Shown: piece by piece, positions 1-7,986 of the stretch
How positions within the stretch are numbered: position 1 is the first letter of the stretch
How the letters are laid out: each line of letters starts with the position of its first letter
Virus record (IMG/VR): IMGVR_UViG_3300008448_000233
Coordinates: 1 to 39,479 of that record
DNA from: a virus
Strand: one strand, 5' to 3'
Length of the DNA stretch: 39,479 bases
Program-made: the position numbers and the translations under genes
Notes under the pieces: generated by a model
What the model was told of the DNA's origin: nothing
What the model saw: only the letters and a program-made list of their open reading frames with translations
Databases searched by the model: none

Positions 1-3000
1 AAAGCGAATTGGGAAATACCTGAGTCAATAGATATTGAAAATTTTGATTATTCATGGCACCCATATGTAGAAGATCAACCTTATATCTATCAATTCGGAA
101 CACAGCATCAAAAGACCGGCGGCCCTCGCTATATTACGCCTGGTGCACTACCCACAAGCCCTACTAAGTATATTGATACACGTATTCTAAAAGCAAAAAG
201 GTTACCCAATTGTAAAAATTTTGTGATACGTAACAACTATAAAATTAAAGATTTTGATTGGTCATGGCATCCAGATGATACGGATGAGCCATATATTTAT
301 GTATTTGGTAATAATCAATATTCTGCTGAAATCATGCCTACTATTGAATATGCAATGGTTGGTGCAAAGCAAATTAAATATATTAGTTCAATTATTGCAG
401 TATTAGATGATGATAGAACTAATTGGATAATACCTGAAAATATTGATACAACTGATTTTGACTTTAGTTGGAAACCAAACCCCAAAGATCCACCTTATAT
501 CTATGAATTTGGCACGCAGTGGCAAAAGACGGGCGGCCCGCGGTATGTGGTTGATGATGCTACTCAAGTGAAATACATAGAAGGTAGTAAGGCTAAATCA
601 TTACCTAATAAACAAAACTGGATCTTACCTATAGATATACCTATTATAGACTTTGATTATAGTTGGCATCCTGATTCCACCGATAGTCCGTATATCTACG
701 TTTTTGGAACTCAATGGCAATCAACTGCAGGTCCTAGATATGTGGTCGAGGGCGCAACTGAATACAAATATATAGACGTAAATTTTGCTAAAGCAGGACC
801 GACGAATAAAAATTGGAGCGTGCCGTCAAATGTTGTTATAACAGATTTTGATTATAGTTGGCACCCACATCCTGATGATCCGATCTATATATATGAATTT
901 GGAACACAATGGCATGATCGCGGCGGCCCTGTGTATACTGCAACCGGGGCAAATAAAGATACACCTATTAAATATATTGATACCCTAGTTATTAAAGCCA
1001 TTTTAGGACCAACTACAGATAACTGGTATATTCCTGAAGGGATTACAATAGGAGATTTTGATTATAGTTGGGTACCCCACCCCAATGATCCACCGTACAT
1101 CTATGTATGGGGTAATAAATATGTAAGTAATATATATAAATCTACGATAGAATATCGTGTCCCCTATGCAACACAAATTAAATACATGACTAATGATGTT
1201 GATGTGTTGCCAGAATGGGATAGATGGTATATACCTAATAATATTGATAAGGCTACGTTTGATTTTAGTTGGAGACCGGATCCATTAGAACCGGATTTAG
1301 TTTGGCAATTCGGAACGCAATGGCAAGAAACAGGCGGCCCTAGATACATAACCTCCAACGCGACCGAAATAAAATATGTAGATAGAAATATCATGCAATC
1401 TTTTCGAGTAGCAGATAAAAAAAATTGGGAGATACCGAATAATATAAATGTTTCTAATTTTGATTTTAGCTGGCATCCGGACGATAGGGCAGATCCATAT
1501 ATCTACCAATTCGGTACACTACTAGATAGAAATGATGGTCCTAGATATATAACTTCGGGCAATAAAGGTGAGATTGTATATTTGCCTAGAGTAGAAATAG
1601 TAAACAATACCTTTTCTGAAATACAACCTACTGGAAATAATATTGTTGTAAATTCATATTATATAGAAACTACACTTGATGAGTTAGTAAAATTGCATGT
1701 TGGAGAGGTGTTTTGGGCGTTGAATAGGGGAATAAATTATGATAAATTTAATTTTGATTGGAGACCCGATTCTATAAAGGATATAGAATATATACAAGTT
1801 TTTGGGTCACCTGATTCTACTGCAACTCATACTTATTTTATAAACGCTGATTATTATCTATCAGGGAATAAAGATTTTAAATTTATAGATAATGCAAAAT
1901 TGAGTGCTGAGTATTTGTCTAATCTGTTTATCAAGCCTGACATGTTTTTTGTGGATAAAGGCAATAAAGAATCATTAGAACGTTTTGAGCAGATCAAGAA
2001 AAAATACACTAACGTACAAAAGACACGATATCTAAATAATTGGGTAGACACAATTAATCGATGTATTAATCGCAGCAATACTGAATTATGTTGGATATTA
2101 AACAGTGAATTAGATTATACTAATTTTGATTTTAATTATTATCCTAATCCATGGCAAAGAAATATGGTACATATATTTGGTACTCAGTGGAATCACTGGG
2201 GAACTACATTCATGGTTAATAGAGAAGATTTTGCTAGGGACACCAAATATATCAAAGTTATTGAACATCTTACTAATATAAACTTTGTTAAAGATAGAAT
2301 TGCTATAGCAAAAGATATAATATATGACACAATATATATTGATCATGGTAACATTGATGAATCAATAATATCCTCTATTGAAAATCAAGGAAAAATAGTT
2401 GTAAAGTACGAAAAAGATTATTTAACAACATTTAAAAATATTCTTTCTAATCTGCCTGAAAAAAAAGAACATTTTGTTTGGTTAGTGAGTTCTATATGTG
2501 AATATGATAAATTTGATTTTACATATATCTGTGATCCTTATGCCAAAGAACAATTACATGTATTTCCTAGTGATCAGCAAAAATTTGGTGATACTTTTTT
2601 CGTTAATGTAAACCGAATGCGTGAACTTATTGGAAATATGCAAACATTAGCAGACTATGATAAAATAAATTATAATCAAACATTAAAGGCAACTAGATTA
2701 CCTGCTCCAACAATAATTAATGAGTTTGATTCTCATGTCATGGGTATAATGCAAGATTTTGATTTTCCATATGCCACTTTGATTACTAATGATAATTTAG
2801 ATGTTATTCCTTCAGATGAAGAAACTATAAGTTTATGGGATTTGGAATCTAAAACAGTCTTGATTACGAGTACCGGTGGAACTAGGATTATTGTACCTAA
2901 AGAAGCAAAACAGTATGTTGAAACTCAATTGTATGATTATCCGTATATTAAAACTTCTAAAAGATTATCTAAATCCAAACCATTTGATATTGTTTATTTG

Positions 3001-3657
3001 AGTAATGGCGAGAAATGTGCTGAAGAAAATTATGAACATCTATTAAAAATATCCAAAGGACTAGATAATAATATTAAGAGAGTAGACGGCATTAATGGGA
3101 GAGTGCAAGCATATCATGCTGCTGCTGAAAAGAGTGATACCAATTGGTTTTTTGCAGTGTTCGCTAAATTAAAAGTTAATTTGAAATTTGATTTCAACTG
3201 GCAAGCAGATAGATTGCAGATACCTAAGCATTATATGTTCTTGGCAAAAAATCCTGTTAATGGGTTGATATATGGTCATCAAGGAATGATAGCATACAAC
3301 AAGCAAATGGTATTGGACAATCAAGGGCAAGGATTAGACTTCACATTAGATAGTCCACACGATACTGTAGAATTATTATCTGGTGTTGCTACCTTTAATA
3401 CAGATGAGTTCAGTACTTGGCGAACAGCATTCAGAGAGGTTATAAAGCTTCAAAAAGAAAATTCTGAAATTAGCCTACGTAGATTAGAATCTTGGCTCAC
3501 TAAAGCAGAGGGAAACTTCGCAGAATTCTCATTGCAAGGTGCTAGTGATGGTATAAACTATTACAATGAAGTAGATGGTGATTTAAATAAATTAAAACTA
3601 AGTTATGAATGGGATTGGCTTAAAAAAGAGTTCACTAAAAAATACAGAAAAGGTTGA
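1..3657 (+). CDS. Giant FDFSW-repeat protein with glycosyltransferase-like C-terminus (5' end outside window)
   Basis: The frame is open from base 1 without a stop, so the GTG at 223 is not the real start and the gene begins upstream; 1218 residues are visible. Twelve copies of a module with the core FDFSWHPD...PYIYxFGTQWQ..GGPRY recur. N-terminal copies are about 65-70 residues long; C-terminal copies are longer and include a Rossmann-like strand ahead of the core (for example DMFFVDKGN and DTIYIDHGN). The last ~225 residues (from about base 2980) resemble, from memory, a glycosyltransferase-like family of marine phages: FDIVYLSNG, a GINGRVQAYHAAAEKS helix, then SGVATFNTDEFSTWRTAFRE. The acidic DxD expected after that helix reads FAVFAKL, so catalysis is doubtful. 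A virion surface or adsorption role is possible but unproven. Confident that it is a real gene, modest on function. Confidence 0.85.
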   Translation, partial: KANWEIPESIDIENFDYSWHPYVEDQPYIYQFGTQHQKTGGPRYITPGALPTSPTKYIDTRILKAKRLPNCKNFVIRNNYKIKDFDWSWHPDDTDEPYIYVFGNNQYSAEIMPTIEYAMVGAKQIKYISSIIAVLDDDRTNWIIPENIDTTDFDFSWKPNPKDPPYIYEFGTQWQKTGGPRYVVDDATQVKYIEGSKAKSLPNKQNWILPIDIPIIDFDYSWHPDSTDSPYIYVFGTQWQSTAGPRYVVEGATEYKYIDVNFAKAGPTNKNWSVPSNVVITDFDYSWHPHPDDPIYIYEFGTQWHDRGGPVYTATGANKDTPIKYIDTLVIKAILGPTTDNWYIPEGITIGDFDYSWVPHPNDPPYIYVWGNKYVSNIYKSTIEYRVPYATQIKYMTNDVDVLPEWDRWYIPNNIDKATFDFSWRPDPLEPDLVWQFGTQWQETGGPRYITSNATEIKYVDRNIMQSFRVADKKNWEIPNNINVSNFDFSWHPDDRADPYIYQFGTLLDRNDGPRYITSGNKGEIVYLPRVEIVNNTFSEIQPTGNNIVVNSYYIETTLDELVKLHVGEVFWALNRGINYDKFNFDWRPDSIKDIEYIQVFGSPDSTATHTYFINADYYLSGNKDFKFIDNAKLSAEYLSNLFIKPDMFFVDKGNKESLERFEQIKKKYTNVQKTRYLNNWVDTINRCINRSNTELCWILNSELDYTNFDFNYYPNPWQRNMVHIFGTQWNHWGTTFMVNREDFARDTKYIKVIEHLTNINFVKDRIAIAKDIIYDTIYIDHGNIDESIISSIENQGKIVVKYEKDYLTTFKNILSNLPEKKEHFVWLVSSICEYDKFDFTYICDPYAKEQLHVFPSDQQKFGDTFFVNVNRMRELIGNMQTLADYDKINYNQTLKATRLPAPTIINEFDSHVMGIMQDFDFPYATLITNDNLDVIPSDEETISLWDLESKTVLITSTGGTRIIVPKEAKQYVETQLYDYPYIKTSKRLSKSKPFDIVYLSNGEKCAEENYEHLLKISKGLDNNIKRVDGINGRVQAYHAAAEKSDTNWFFAVFAKLKVNLKFDFNWQADRLQIPKHYMFLAKNPVNGLIYGHQGMIAYNKQMVLDNQGQGLDFTLDSPHDTVELLSGVATFNTDEFSTWRTAFREVIKLQKENSEISLRRLESWLTKAEGNFAEFSLQGASDGINYYNEVDGDLNKLKLSYEWDWLKKEFTKKYRKG
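43..3270 (+). repeat. Twelve-copy FDFSW protein repeat
   Basis: Codons for the first Phe of each FD/N-F/Y/W-x-W/Y core lie at 43, 253, 457, 652, 847, 1057, 1258, 1459, 1747, 2125, 2512 and 3187. The steps are 195-210 bases for the first eight copies, then lengthen to 288, 378, 387 and 675. Early copies keep W-x-IP before the core and GTQWQ..GGPRY after it. Late copies diverge strongly. The DNA is divergent, so this is an old protein-level repeat, not a recent tandem duplication. Confidence 0.85.
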
Positions 3658-3682
3658 CATAAATACACATGCATGATACACT
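3654..3682 (+). promoter_or_regulatory. Early-type sigma70-like promoter
   Basis: TTGACA at 3654-3659, a 17-nt spacer and TACACT at 3677-3682. The -35 contains the TGA stop of the giant gene (3655-3657). A late-type box CATAAATA (3658-3665) overlaps it. It would serve the His-rich lipoprotein at 3711. Confidence 0.5.
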
Positions 3683-3710
3683 ATTTGTAATATAATTTTA
3701 CGAGGTTCTA

Positions 3711-3989
3711 ATGAAGAAACTTCTTGCAATTTCTATTATTTTGTTGTCGATTACTGGATGTGCTACTCCACAGCAAAATGCTGCGCTCGCCGGCCTAGTC
3801 GTGGGTGCAGCAGTTATGGGCGCCGCACAATCAAATTCAAATCATTATCACCCACCTCATCAGTATCATCACCATCATTATCATAATTATCAATATGTCC
3901 GCCCTAGGTGTACATATGCCCGTGGCGCATTTATAGGTCGTAATGTGCATGGTGCTGCAATTTTTGAATATCACCAAATTTGTAACTAA
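3711..3989 (+). CDS. Histidine-rich small lipoprotein
   Basis: 92 residues. The N-terminus MKKLLAISIILLSITGC is a clear lipoprotein signal with lipobox SITGC, so the protein should be exported and lipidated at Cys17 in a Gram-negative host. A small-residue, Ala/Gly-rich hydrophobic stretch follows (AALAGLVVGAAVMGAA), then a striking His/Tyr segment (residues ~44-62, including HHHHYHNY) that could bind metal ions. The C-terminal part carries two Cys. GAGG precedes the ATG. No family recognised; a metal-binding or envelope-modifying role is only inference. It opens the cluster that also holds a DUF3445-like protein and an Fe(II) oxygenase. Confidence 0.8.
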   Translation: MKKLLAISIILLSITGCATPQQNAALAGLVVGAAVMGAAQSNSNHYHPPHQYHHHHYHNYQYVRPRCTYARGAFIGRNVHGAAIFEYHQICN

Positions 3990-4012
3990 GACTCTATTTA
4001 CCGATCAATATC

Positions 4013-4044
4013 CCCCGCGTACTAAATACTATTAGACTGCGGGG
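4013..4044 (+). other. Possible hairpin upstream of the 4051 gene
   Basis: CCCCGC (4013-4018) can pair with GCGGGG (4039-4044) around a 20-nt loop. The loop contains the late-type box ACTAAATA, and the right arm supplies the only purine-rich stretch before the ATG. It may therefore mask translation on read-through transcripts but not on transcripts started at the late box. Weak, sequence-only inference. Confidence 0.3.
4021..4028 (+). promoter_or_regulatory. Late-promoter-like box ACTAAATA
   Basis: ACTAAATA ends 22 nt before the ATG at 4051, the same spacing as the boxes before 20005, 24621 and 28569. It resembles the T4 late -10 TATAAATA. Confidence 0.4.
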
Positions 4045-4050
4045 TTTACC

Positions 4051-4380
4051 ATGGGTAAAAAAATTTTGTTTGGTATCTTATTATTTTTAAGTCCGTTTCT
4101 TCAGGCTAAAGAATTTAGTATTAATAAAACGATTCCGTGCGACACATTAAAAAATGTTTTGTCACTGATAGTAAAGTATGAAGAATCTGTTTTTTGGCAA
4201 GCATCTAATCCTGAAAAACTAATCACTGTCCTAACGCTTAATCTTGATACTAAGACATGGACTATAATTTTAACTGATGGTGACTTAGCATGTGTCATGG
4301 ATACAGGCAAAGGCTTTGAATTCATAGATACACTAAAGCAACGACAAAAAGGTAATGTTAAAAACATAACACGTAGTTGA
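4051..4380 (+). CDS. Small exported protein with two cysteines
   Basis: 109 residues with a Sec signal peptide (MGKKILFGILLFLSPFLQAKEF, cleavage probably after QA). The mature protein contains one Cys near its start (IPCDTL) and one near its end (DLACVMD), which could form a disulphide in the periplasm. The body is mixed alpha/beta (LITVLTLNLDTKTWTIILTDG). No family named with confidence. It is followed after four bases by the DUF3445-like gene, so the two are probably co-transcribed. No lipobox is seen. Confidence 0.75.
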   Translation: MGKKILFGILLFLSPFLQAKEFSINKTIPCDTLKNVLSLIVKYEESVFWQASNPEKLITVLTLNLDTKTWTIILTDGDLACVMDTGKGFEFIDTLKQRQKGNVKNITRS

Positions 4381-4384
4381 AATC

Positions 4385-5128
4385 ATGAGTTTTTTTGTAA
4401 CCGTACCGTATAAAACTACTCCAAATATGCAAAAGCATACAGGAAATATTACTGAGGTAGTACATACGTTAGAATACATGGTATCAAAAACAAAAGAATT
4501 ACAGAAATGGAATAAAGATTTGTATGCATGCCGAAGACCTGATCTAGTTAAATTGGCATCAAAAAAAATGCTAACACCTGTTACATATGATATTGTACAA
4601 TTCGCTATGAATTTCAAAGAAGATGTAGCAATATTGCATAATGGTATTCTAGAATCTATTTGTTTTTGTTATCCAAGTTCTTGGATTCCATCTGAGAAAA
4701 TAGGAATGTCGTTAACAGAGATTCATACTCCGGTAGCCGACGGAGAGCTTCTGCAAAAAATGAGCCAACGTATTGCGGAGACAATGGCAACTCAGGGTAA
4801 TTTTCGTAGATACGTATGGACTATCAGTTCTTCAAATGAATTGAGCAACCACCCATATATGATAAAACCTGAAATCACTGAAGCAACTGTTATCGAGGAT
4901 TTATATCTCAGAACAGAATCACAAACATCTACTCCATTGGGAGACGGCAAAACAAGTTTGTTTTTTGTAAAGGTAGAAGTCACCCCTTTAAAAGACTATT
5001 GGGTTGATTTCGAAAAACGTAAAATTATTATTGATAGTATCAATAGCATGACTGAGAATGTGTTACGCTATAAAAACTTAATAGATATAAAAAAGATATT
5101 AAATAAATATTCCAACTTAGTCAACTAA
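4385..5128 (+). CDS. DUF3445-like (heme-dependent oxidative N-demethylase-like) protein
   Basis: 247 residues. Two blocks match what I remember of DUF3445, the heme-dependent oxidative N-demethylase-like family: PSSWIPSEKIGMSLTEIH at residues 97-114, followed by TPV, and a downstream VWTISSSNELSNHP block (about 144-157) equivalent to the family's W-x(n)-LHqP region. Family members are linked to oxidative demethylation of small methylated amines in bacteria; the substrate here is unknown. It lies directly before (stop 5128, start 5129) a 2OG-Fe(II) oxygenase, so two putative iron-dependent oxidative enzymes are coupled. It is somewhat shorter than the bacterial proteins I recall. Assignment is by motif memory only. 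Confidence 0.65.
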   Translation: MSFFVTVPYKTTPNMQKHTGNITEVVHTLEYMVSKTKELQKWNKDLYACRRPDLVKLASKKMLTPVTYDIVQFAMNFKEDVAILHNGILESICFCYPSSWIPSEKIGMSLTEIHTPVADGELLQKMSQRIAETMATQGNFRRYVWTISSSNELSNHPYMIKPEITEATVIEDLYLRTESQTSTPLGDGKTSLFFVKVEVTPLKDYWVDFEKRKIIIDSINSMTENVLRYKNLIDIKKILNKYSNLVN

Positions 5129-5710
5129 ATGTTTTTACCCATACAATACAAACCTGAAATTTCTAACTCATTAGAAAAGTTTATTTTTTGTCAACCAAAT
5201 ATCCTATCTAAGGATATATGCCATGAATTAAGAAATTATCTAGATACAACTTCAGGTACACACAGGCGTGGATCAAAAACTTCGGAGACAGTTGCGGCAA
5301 CCTTTTCAACTACACTGTTTCATAATGTTCATATTCCTTTATACGAAATAATACAGCAGAATATACAGATTTATAATAATGAATTTAATTTCATTATATC
5401 GCATATGGAAATAGTGGAAATAAAAAAATATGAAGTTAATGATAGATTCGGGGCACATACTGATAATTATCGTGCTACTATTCAAGGTATAGACCGTAAA
5501 TTAAATGTTATTGTGCAGTTAAGCGATGAGGATTCATATGATGGTGGAAATCTTTACGTTCTCGATCATGCCAAACAAAGAATTATTCTACCTAAAACAT
5601 TAGGAACTCTTATAATTTTTCCTGCTAACTATTTGCATGGAGTAAGTTCAGTCACTAGGGGTTCTAGATATAGTTTAATTACCCATGTTTGGGGCCCGGA
5701 GTTTAAATAA
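5129..5710 (+). CDS. 2-oxoglutarate/Fe(II)-dependent oxygenase (PKHD/prolyl-4-hydroxylase type)
   Basis: 193 residues with the double-stranded beta-helix signature: H110-x-D112 in FGAHTDNY, distal H170 in NYLHGVSSVTRGSR and R180, the expected 2-oxoglutarate ligand, in GSRYSLITHVWG. The DGGNLYVL segment before the distal His is also typical. Such enzymes hydroxylate proteins, nucleobases or small molecules using Fe(II), O2 and 2-oxoglutarate; they are common in large phages, where substrates are mostly unknown. The start codon follows the DUF3445 stop with no gap, indicating translational coupling. All catalytic residues are intact. Confidence 0.88.
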   Translation: MFLPIQYKPEISNSLEKFIFCQPNILSKDICHELRNYLDTTSGTHRRGSKTSETVAATFSTTLFHNVHIPLYEIIQQNIQIYNNEFNFIISHMEIVEIKKYEVNDRFGAHTDNYRATIQGIDRKLNVIVQLSDEDSYDGGNLYVLDHAKQRIILPKTLGTLIIFPANYLHGVSSVTRGSRYSLITHVWGPEFK

Positions 5711-5714
5711 TTTT

Positions 5715-5969
5715 ATGAAGATAAAAACATCATTGCAAGGACTAGAAGTATGTGCTAAATTGAAGCATGATCTATCTAGTATCAAATATAATCATGATTT
5801 GCAAAAATTACTGAATAATATATATTCAATGATTTCGGAAATATCTAAGCTTGAAGTAAACTCAAGAAGGATGCATACTTATTCAGTATTAGAATCTCCC
5901 TTAAAAGAATTAAATGAGACTGTTACTAAATTAGAACAGTACATTCTGCTTGCAAAATTAATGAATTAA
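5715..5969 (+). CDS. Small helical protein of unknown function
   Basis: 84 residues from the ATG at 5715, which I prefer to the upstream in-frame ATG at 5685 that lies inside the oxygenase gene. The sequence is helical and coiled-coil-like (LQKLLNNIYSMISEISKLEV; LKELNETVTKLEQYILLAKL) without signal peptide or recognised domain. It lies 4 nt after the oxygenase stop and 1 nt before the next gene, so it is a member of the same transcript. Confidence 0.6.
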   Translation: MKIKTSLQGLEVCAKLKHDLSSIKYNHDLQKLLNNIYSMISEISKLEVNSRRMHTYSVLESPLKELNETVTKLEQYILLAKLMN

Positions 5970-5970
5970 T

Positions 5971-6183
5971 ATGTATAACTTAATCTTTGTTGCGTCATTG
6001 TCCACTACATTGGGTGCCTATCCTGATCTACCCAGTTGTCAACAGGCTATGCGTGATCATGCTAGATTTCAAATTTTGGGAGCAGGAATGCCTTCTAATC
6101 CTGAAATTGAAAAAGCAATAACCTTGCAATTGCAATATACAAGAAAGTACATTTGTCTGAAAGCAGAAAAAACTGTGAAATAA
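5971..6183 (+). CDS. Small protein with hydrophobic N-terminus and paired cysteines
   Basis: 70 residues. The N-terminus MYNLIFVASLSTTLGAYPDL is a short hydrophobic segment that may act as a signal or anchor. It is followed by LPSCQQAM and a C-terminal KYICLKAEK, a two-Cys arrangement I have seen in small marine phage proteins of unknown role. It ends the 3711-6183 cluster before a new promoter at 6210. Confidence 0.6.
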   Translation: MYNLIFVASLSTTLGAYPDLPSCQQAMRDHARFQILGAGMPSNPEIEKAITLQLQYTRKYICLKAEKTVK

Positions 6184-6209
6184 CTTGGATTTCATACGGA
6201 ACATAAAGG

Positions 6210-6238
6210 TTGACATTAAATCAGTTTGGTAATATAAT
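6210..6238 (+). promoter_or_regulatory. Early-type promoter, TTGACATTAAAT variant
   Basis: TTGACA 6210-6215, 17-nt spacer beginning TTAAAT, TATAAT 6233-6238. Perfect sigma70 hexamers upstream of the 6270 gene. Confidence 0.75.
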
Positions 6239-6269
6239 ACTCTTATCGTAAATATTTCGAGAGTAATAG

Positions 6270-6530
6270 ATGGCCTTCTTTGTATATCACCGTAAATCTA
6301 CTCAAGTTATCAAGGCGTTCAACACCCACAGCAGTGCAAAGCGTAGCATGACCTGCATGAACCGTAATGCCAACTCTGATGAGTATTCGGTGGCCGAGGA
6401 AGAGTACTACAATAAGAATATTGTATGGCGTAAAAAGGTCAAGAACCTCATGACTGGACAAGAGGTTGAGATTGATAGCAACACTCCTCACTGTTGCGAT
6501 CCGTCTACCGAGACGTTTTGGTCAATGTGA
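6270..6530 (+). CDS. Conserved small phage protein
   Basis: 86 residues: basic N-terminal half, KRSMTCMNRNA motif, then a DTPHCCDP-like Cys segment (SNTPHCCDPSTETFWSM) at the C-terminus. Three Cys in all (C29, C75, C76); zinc binding is possible but not shown. I recall similar short proteins in many large phages, all uncharacterised. It is monocistronic between two perfect or near-perfect promoters (6210 and 6542) and is richer in G+C than the genes before it. GAGAG precedes the ATG. Confidence 0.75.
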   Translation: MAFFVYHRKSTQVIKAFNTHSSAKRSMTCMNRNANSDEYSVAEEEYYNKNIVWRKKVKNLMTGQEVEIDSNTPHCCDPSTETFWSM

Positions 6531-6541
6531 TATTATTTTTA

Positions 6542-6570
6542 TTGACAATAAATCCTGAAGTAACTATACT
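6542..6570 (+). promoter_or_regulatory. Early promoter with extended -35 TTGACAATAAAT
   Basis: TTGACA 6542-6547, 17-nt spacer starting ATAAAT, TATACT 6565-6570. Drives the MoxR-like ATPase at 6601; AGGAG lies 6594 bases into the window, just before the ATG. Confidence 0.8.
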
Positions 6571-6600
6571 TCAATCATAATTTTTCAACAGGAGTAACAA

Positions 6601-7698
6601 ATGGCTCAAGTATCTGACAATCTTACAGTAACCAGTGTACAAGCCCGCAAGGCTATCAATAAGGCGTTTCAATCCAAACGCCCTGTTTTCTTGTGGGGTC
6701 CTCCCGGTATTGGTAAATCTGAGGTCGTGCAAGAAATTGCTAATGATCTAGGTGGTTTCATGATTGATTTGCGTATGGCGCAAATGGAGCCCACTGATAT
6801 TCGAGGTATCCCTTTCTATAACAAAGATCTAGGTAAGATGGATTGGGCTCCCCCGATTGATCTTCCCGATGAAGAGTTTGCAAGCAAATATCCTATTGTT
6901 GTGCTCTTTTTGGATGAACTGAATTCTGCACCGCCGGCTACGCAAGCCGCTGCATATCAGTTGATTCTAAATCGCCGAGTGGGCAAATATCGTCTGCCTG
7001 ATAACGTAGCACTGGTAGCAGCAGGAAATCGTGACAGTGACAAAGGTGTTACGTATCGTATGCCGATGCCGCTAGCGAATCGTTTCATTCACCTTGAAAT
7101 GCGTCCTGACTTTACTAGTTGGCAGAACTGGGCAGTAGACAAAGGCATTCATAAGGATGTGGTTGGTTATCTGTCTTTTGCAAAACAGGATATTTTTGAC
7201 TTCAATGCAAAATCATCCAGCCGAGCATTTCCTACTCCGCGTTCATGGGTTTTTGTGAGTGATCTTCTTAAAGATGAGGATACTGACAATGATACTCTGT
7301 TCAACCTGATCGCAGGTTCAGTGGGTGAAGGTCTCGCTGTTAAGTTTATGGCACACCGCAAAGTATCAGGTAAGATGCCCGAACCCAGTGATATTCTCAG
7401 TGGTAAGGTCAAAGATTTACAAGTCAAGGAAGTTTCGGCTATGTATAGTCTGACTGTTTCTATGTGCTATGAACTAAAAGACGCACTGGATAACAAGAAG
7501 GTTAGTAGCAAGGAATTCCATAGTATGGCTGATAACTTTTTCAGTTATATCATGGCTAACTTTGAAACAGAACTAGTTGTTATGGGTGCTAAGATCGCAC
7601 TCAAGACTTACAAACTTCCGATCGAGCCTAGTCAATTGAAGAATTTTGACGATTTTCACAAGAAATACGGTAAGTACATTGTGGAAGCTAGCAGTTAA
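6601..7698 (+). CDS. MoxR-type AAA+ ATPase
   Basis: 365 residues. Walker A GPPGIGKS at 33-40, Walker B VVLFLDELNSAP around 100-111 with D105/E106, and an AAGNRDSD sensor-like segment followed by MPMPLANRF, which matches the MoxR/RavA/YehL-like branch. MoxR ATPases act as chaperones that load or remodel partner proteins, often a VWA-domain protein encoded nearby. A VWA/metallopeptidase protein is encoded at 7987, separated only by a 62-residue gene, so a functional pair is likely. A GNRA-loop hairpin follows the stop. Confidence 0.9.
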   Translation: MAQVSDNLTVTSVQARKAINKAFQSKRPVFLWGPPGIGKSEVVQEIANDLGGFMIDLRMAQMEPTDIRGIPFYNKDLGKMDWAPPIDLPDEEFASKYPIVVLFLDELNSAPPATQAAAYQLILNRRVGKYRLPDNVALVAAGNRDSDKGVTYRMPMPLANRFIHLEMRPDFTSWQNWAVDKGIHKDVVGYLSFAKQDIFDFNAKSSSRAFPTPRSWVFVSDLLKDEDTDNDTLFNLIAGSVGEGLAVKFMAHRKVSGKMPEPSDILSGKVKDLQVKEVSAMYSLTVSMCYELKDALDNKKVSSKEFHSMADNFFSYIMANFETELVVMGAKIALKTYKLPIEPSQLKNFDDFHKKYGKYIVEASS

Positions 7699-7701
7699 AT
7701 A

Positions 7702-7725
7702 AAAGAAAGGGGAAACCCTTTCTTT
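7702..7725 (+). terminator. Ten-base-pair hairpin with GAAA tetraloop after the AAA gene
   Basis: Left arm AAAGAAAGGG (7702-7711), loop GAAA (7712-7715), right arm CCCTTTCTTT (7716-7725), then CGTTTACT. The stem is perfect, but the T tract is short and interrupted, so it may be a weak terminator or a 3' stabiliser. Confidence 0.6.
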
Positions 7726-7746
7726 CGTTTACTATATAAATAATTT

Positions 7747-7935
7747 ATGTCTGAAAATAAAAAACTAAAGATTGTGTTCGCGCCCGGCTGCTTCGATGAC
7801 TTCGATGGCACCCAAGAAGAGTTGGACCAACTCATTGATGAGATTAATGATTTGGTTGAATCGGGAGATTTTTTAGAAAAGTCTATTCCTGTTGACTTGG
7901 ATGACTACACCCCTAATCGTCGTCAATTAAATTGA
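7747..7935 (+). CDS. Small acidic conserved phage protein
   Basis: 62 residues, strongly acidic, with FAPGCFDDFDGTQEELDQLI near the N-terminus and a helical DEINDLVES segment. I recall the APGCFD.F.GTQEEL signature from other marine phage genomes, function unknown. It lies between the MoxR-like ATPase and its likely VWA partner. There is no Shine-Dalgarno; an exact TATAAATA (7735-7742) ends only 4 nt before the ATG. Its TGA stop (7933-7935) lies inside the -35 box of the next promoter. Confidence 0.7.
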   Translation: MSENKKLKIVFAPGCFDDFDGTQEELDQLIDEINDLVESGDFLEKSIPVDLDDYTPNRRQLN

Positions 7936-7961
7936 CAATAAATCTAGTTTTAGTCTATAAT
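7932..7961 (+). promoter_or_regulatory. Early promoter TTGACAATAAAT
   Basis: TTGACA 7932-7937, 18-nt spacer, TATAAT 7956-7961. The -35 includes the preceding stop codon. Drives 7987. Confidence 0.78.
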
Positions 7962-7986
7962 AGAATTTATTAATAAAGGTCAATGT

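Noticed and set aside
7735-7742. Exact TATAAATA before 7747
   Set aside because: It ends 4 nt before the ATG, so a late start would fall inside the gene. Probably chance in A+T-rich DNA, or it serves leaderless expression, which I cannot show.
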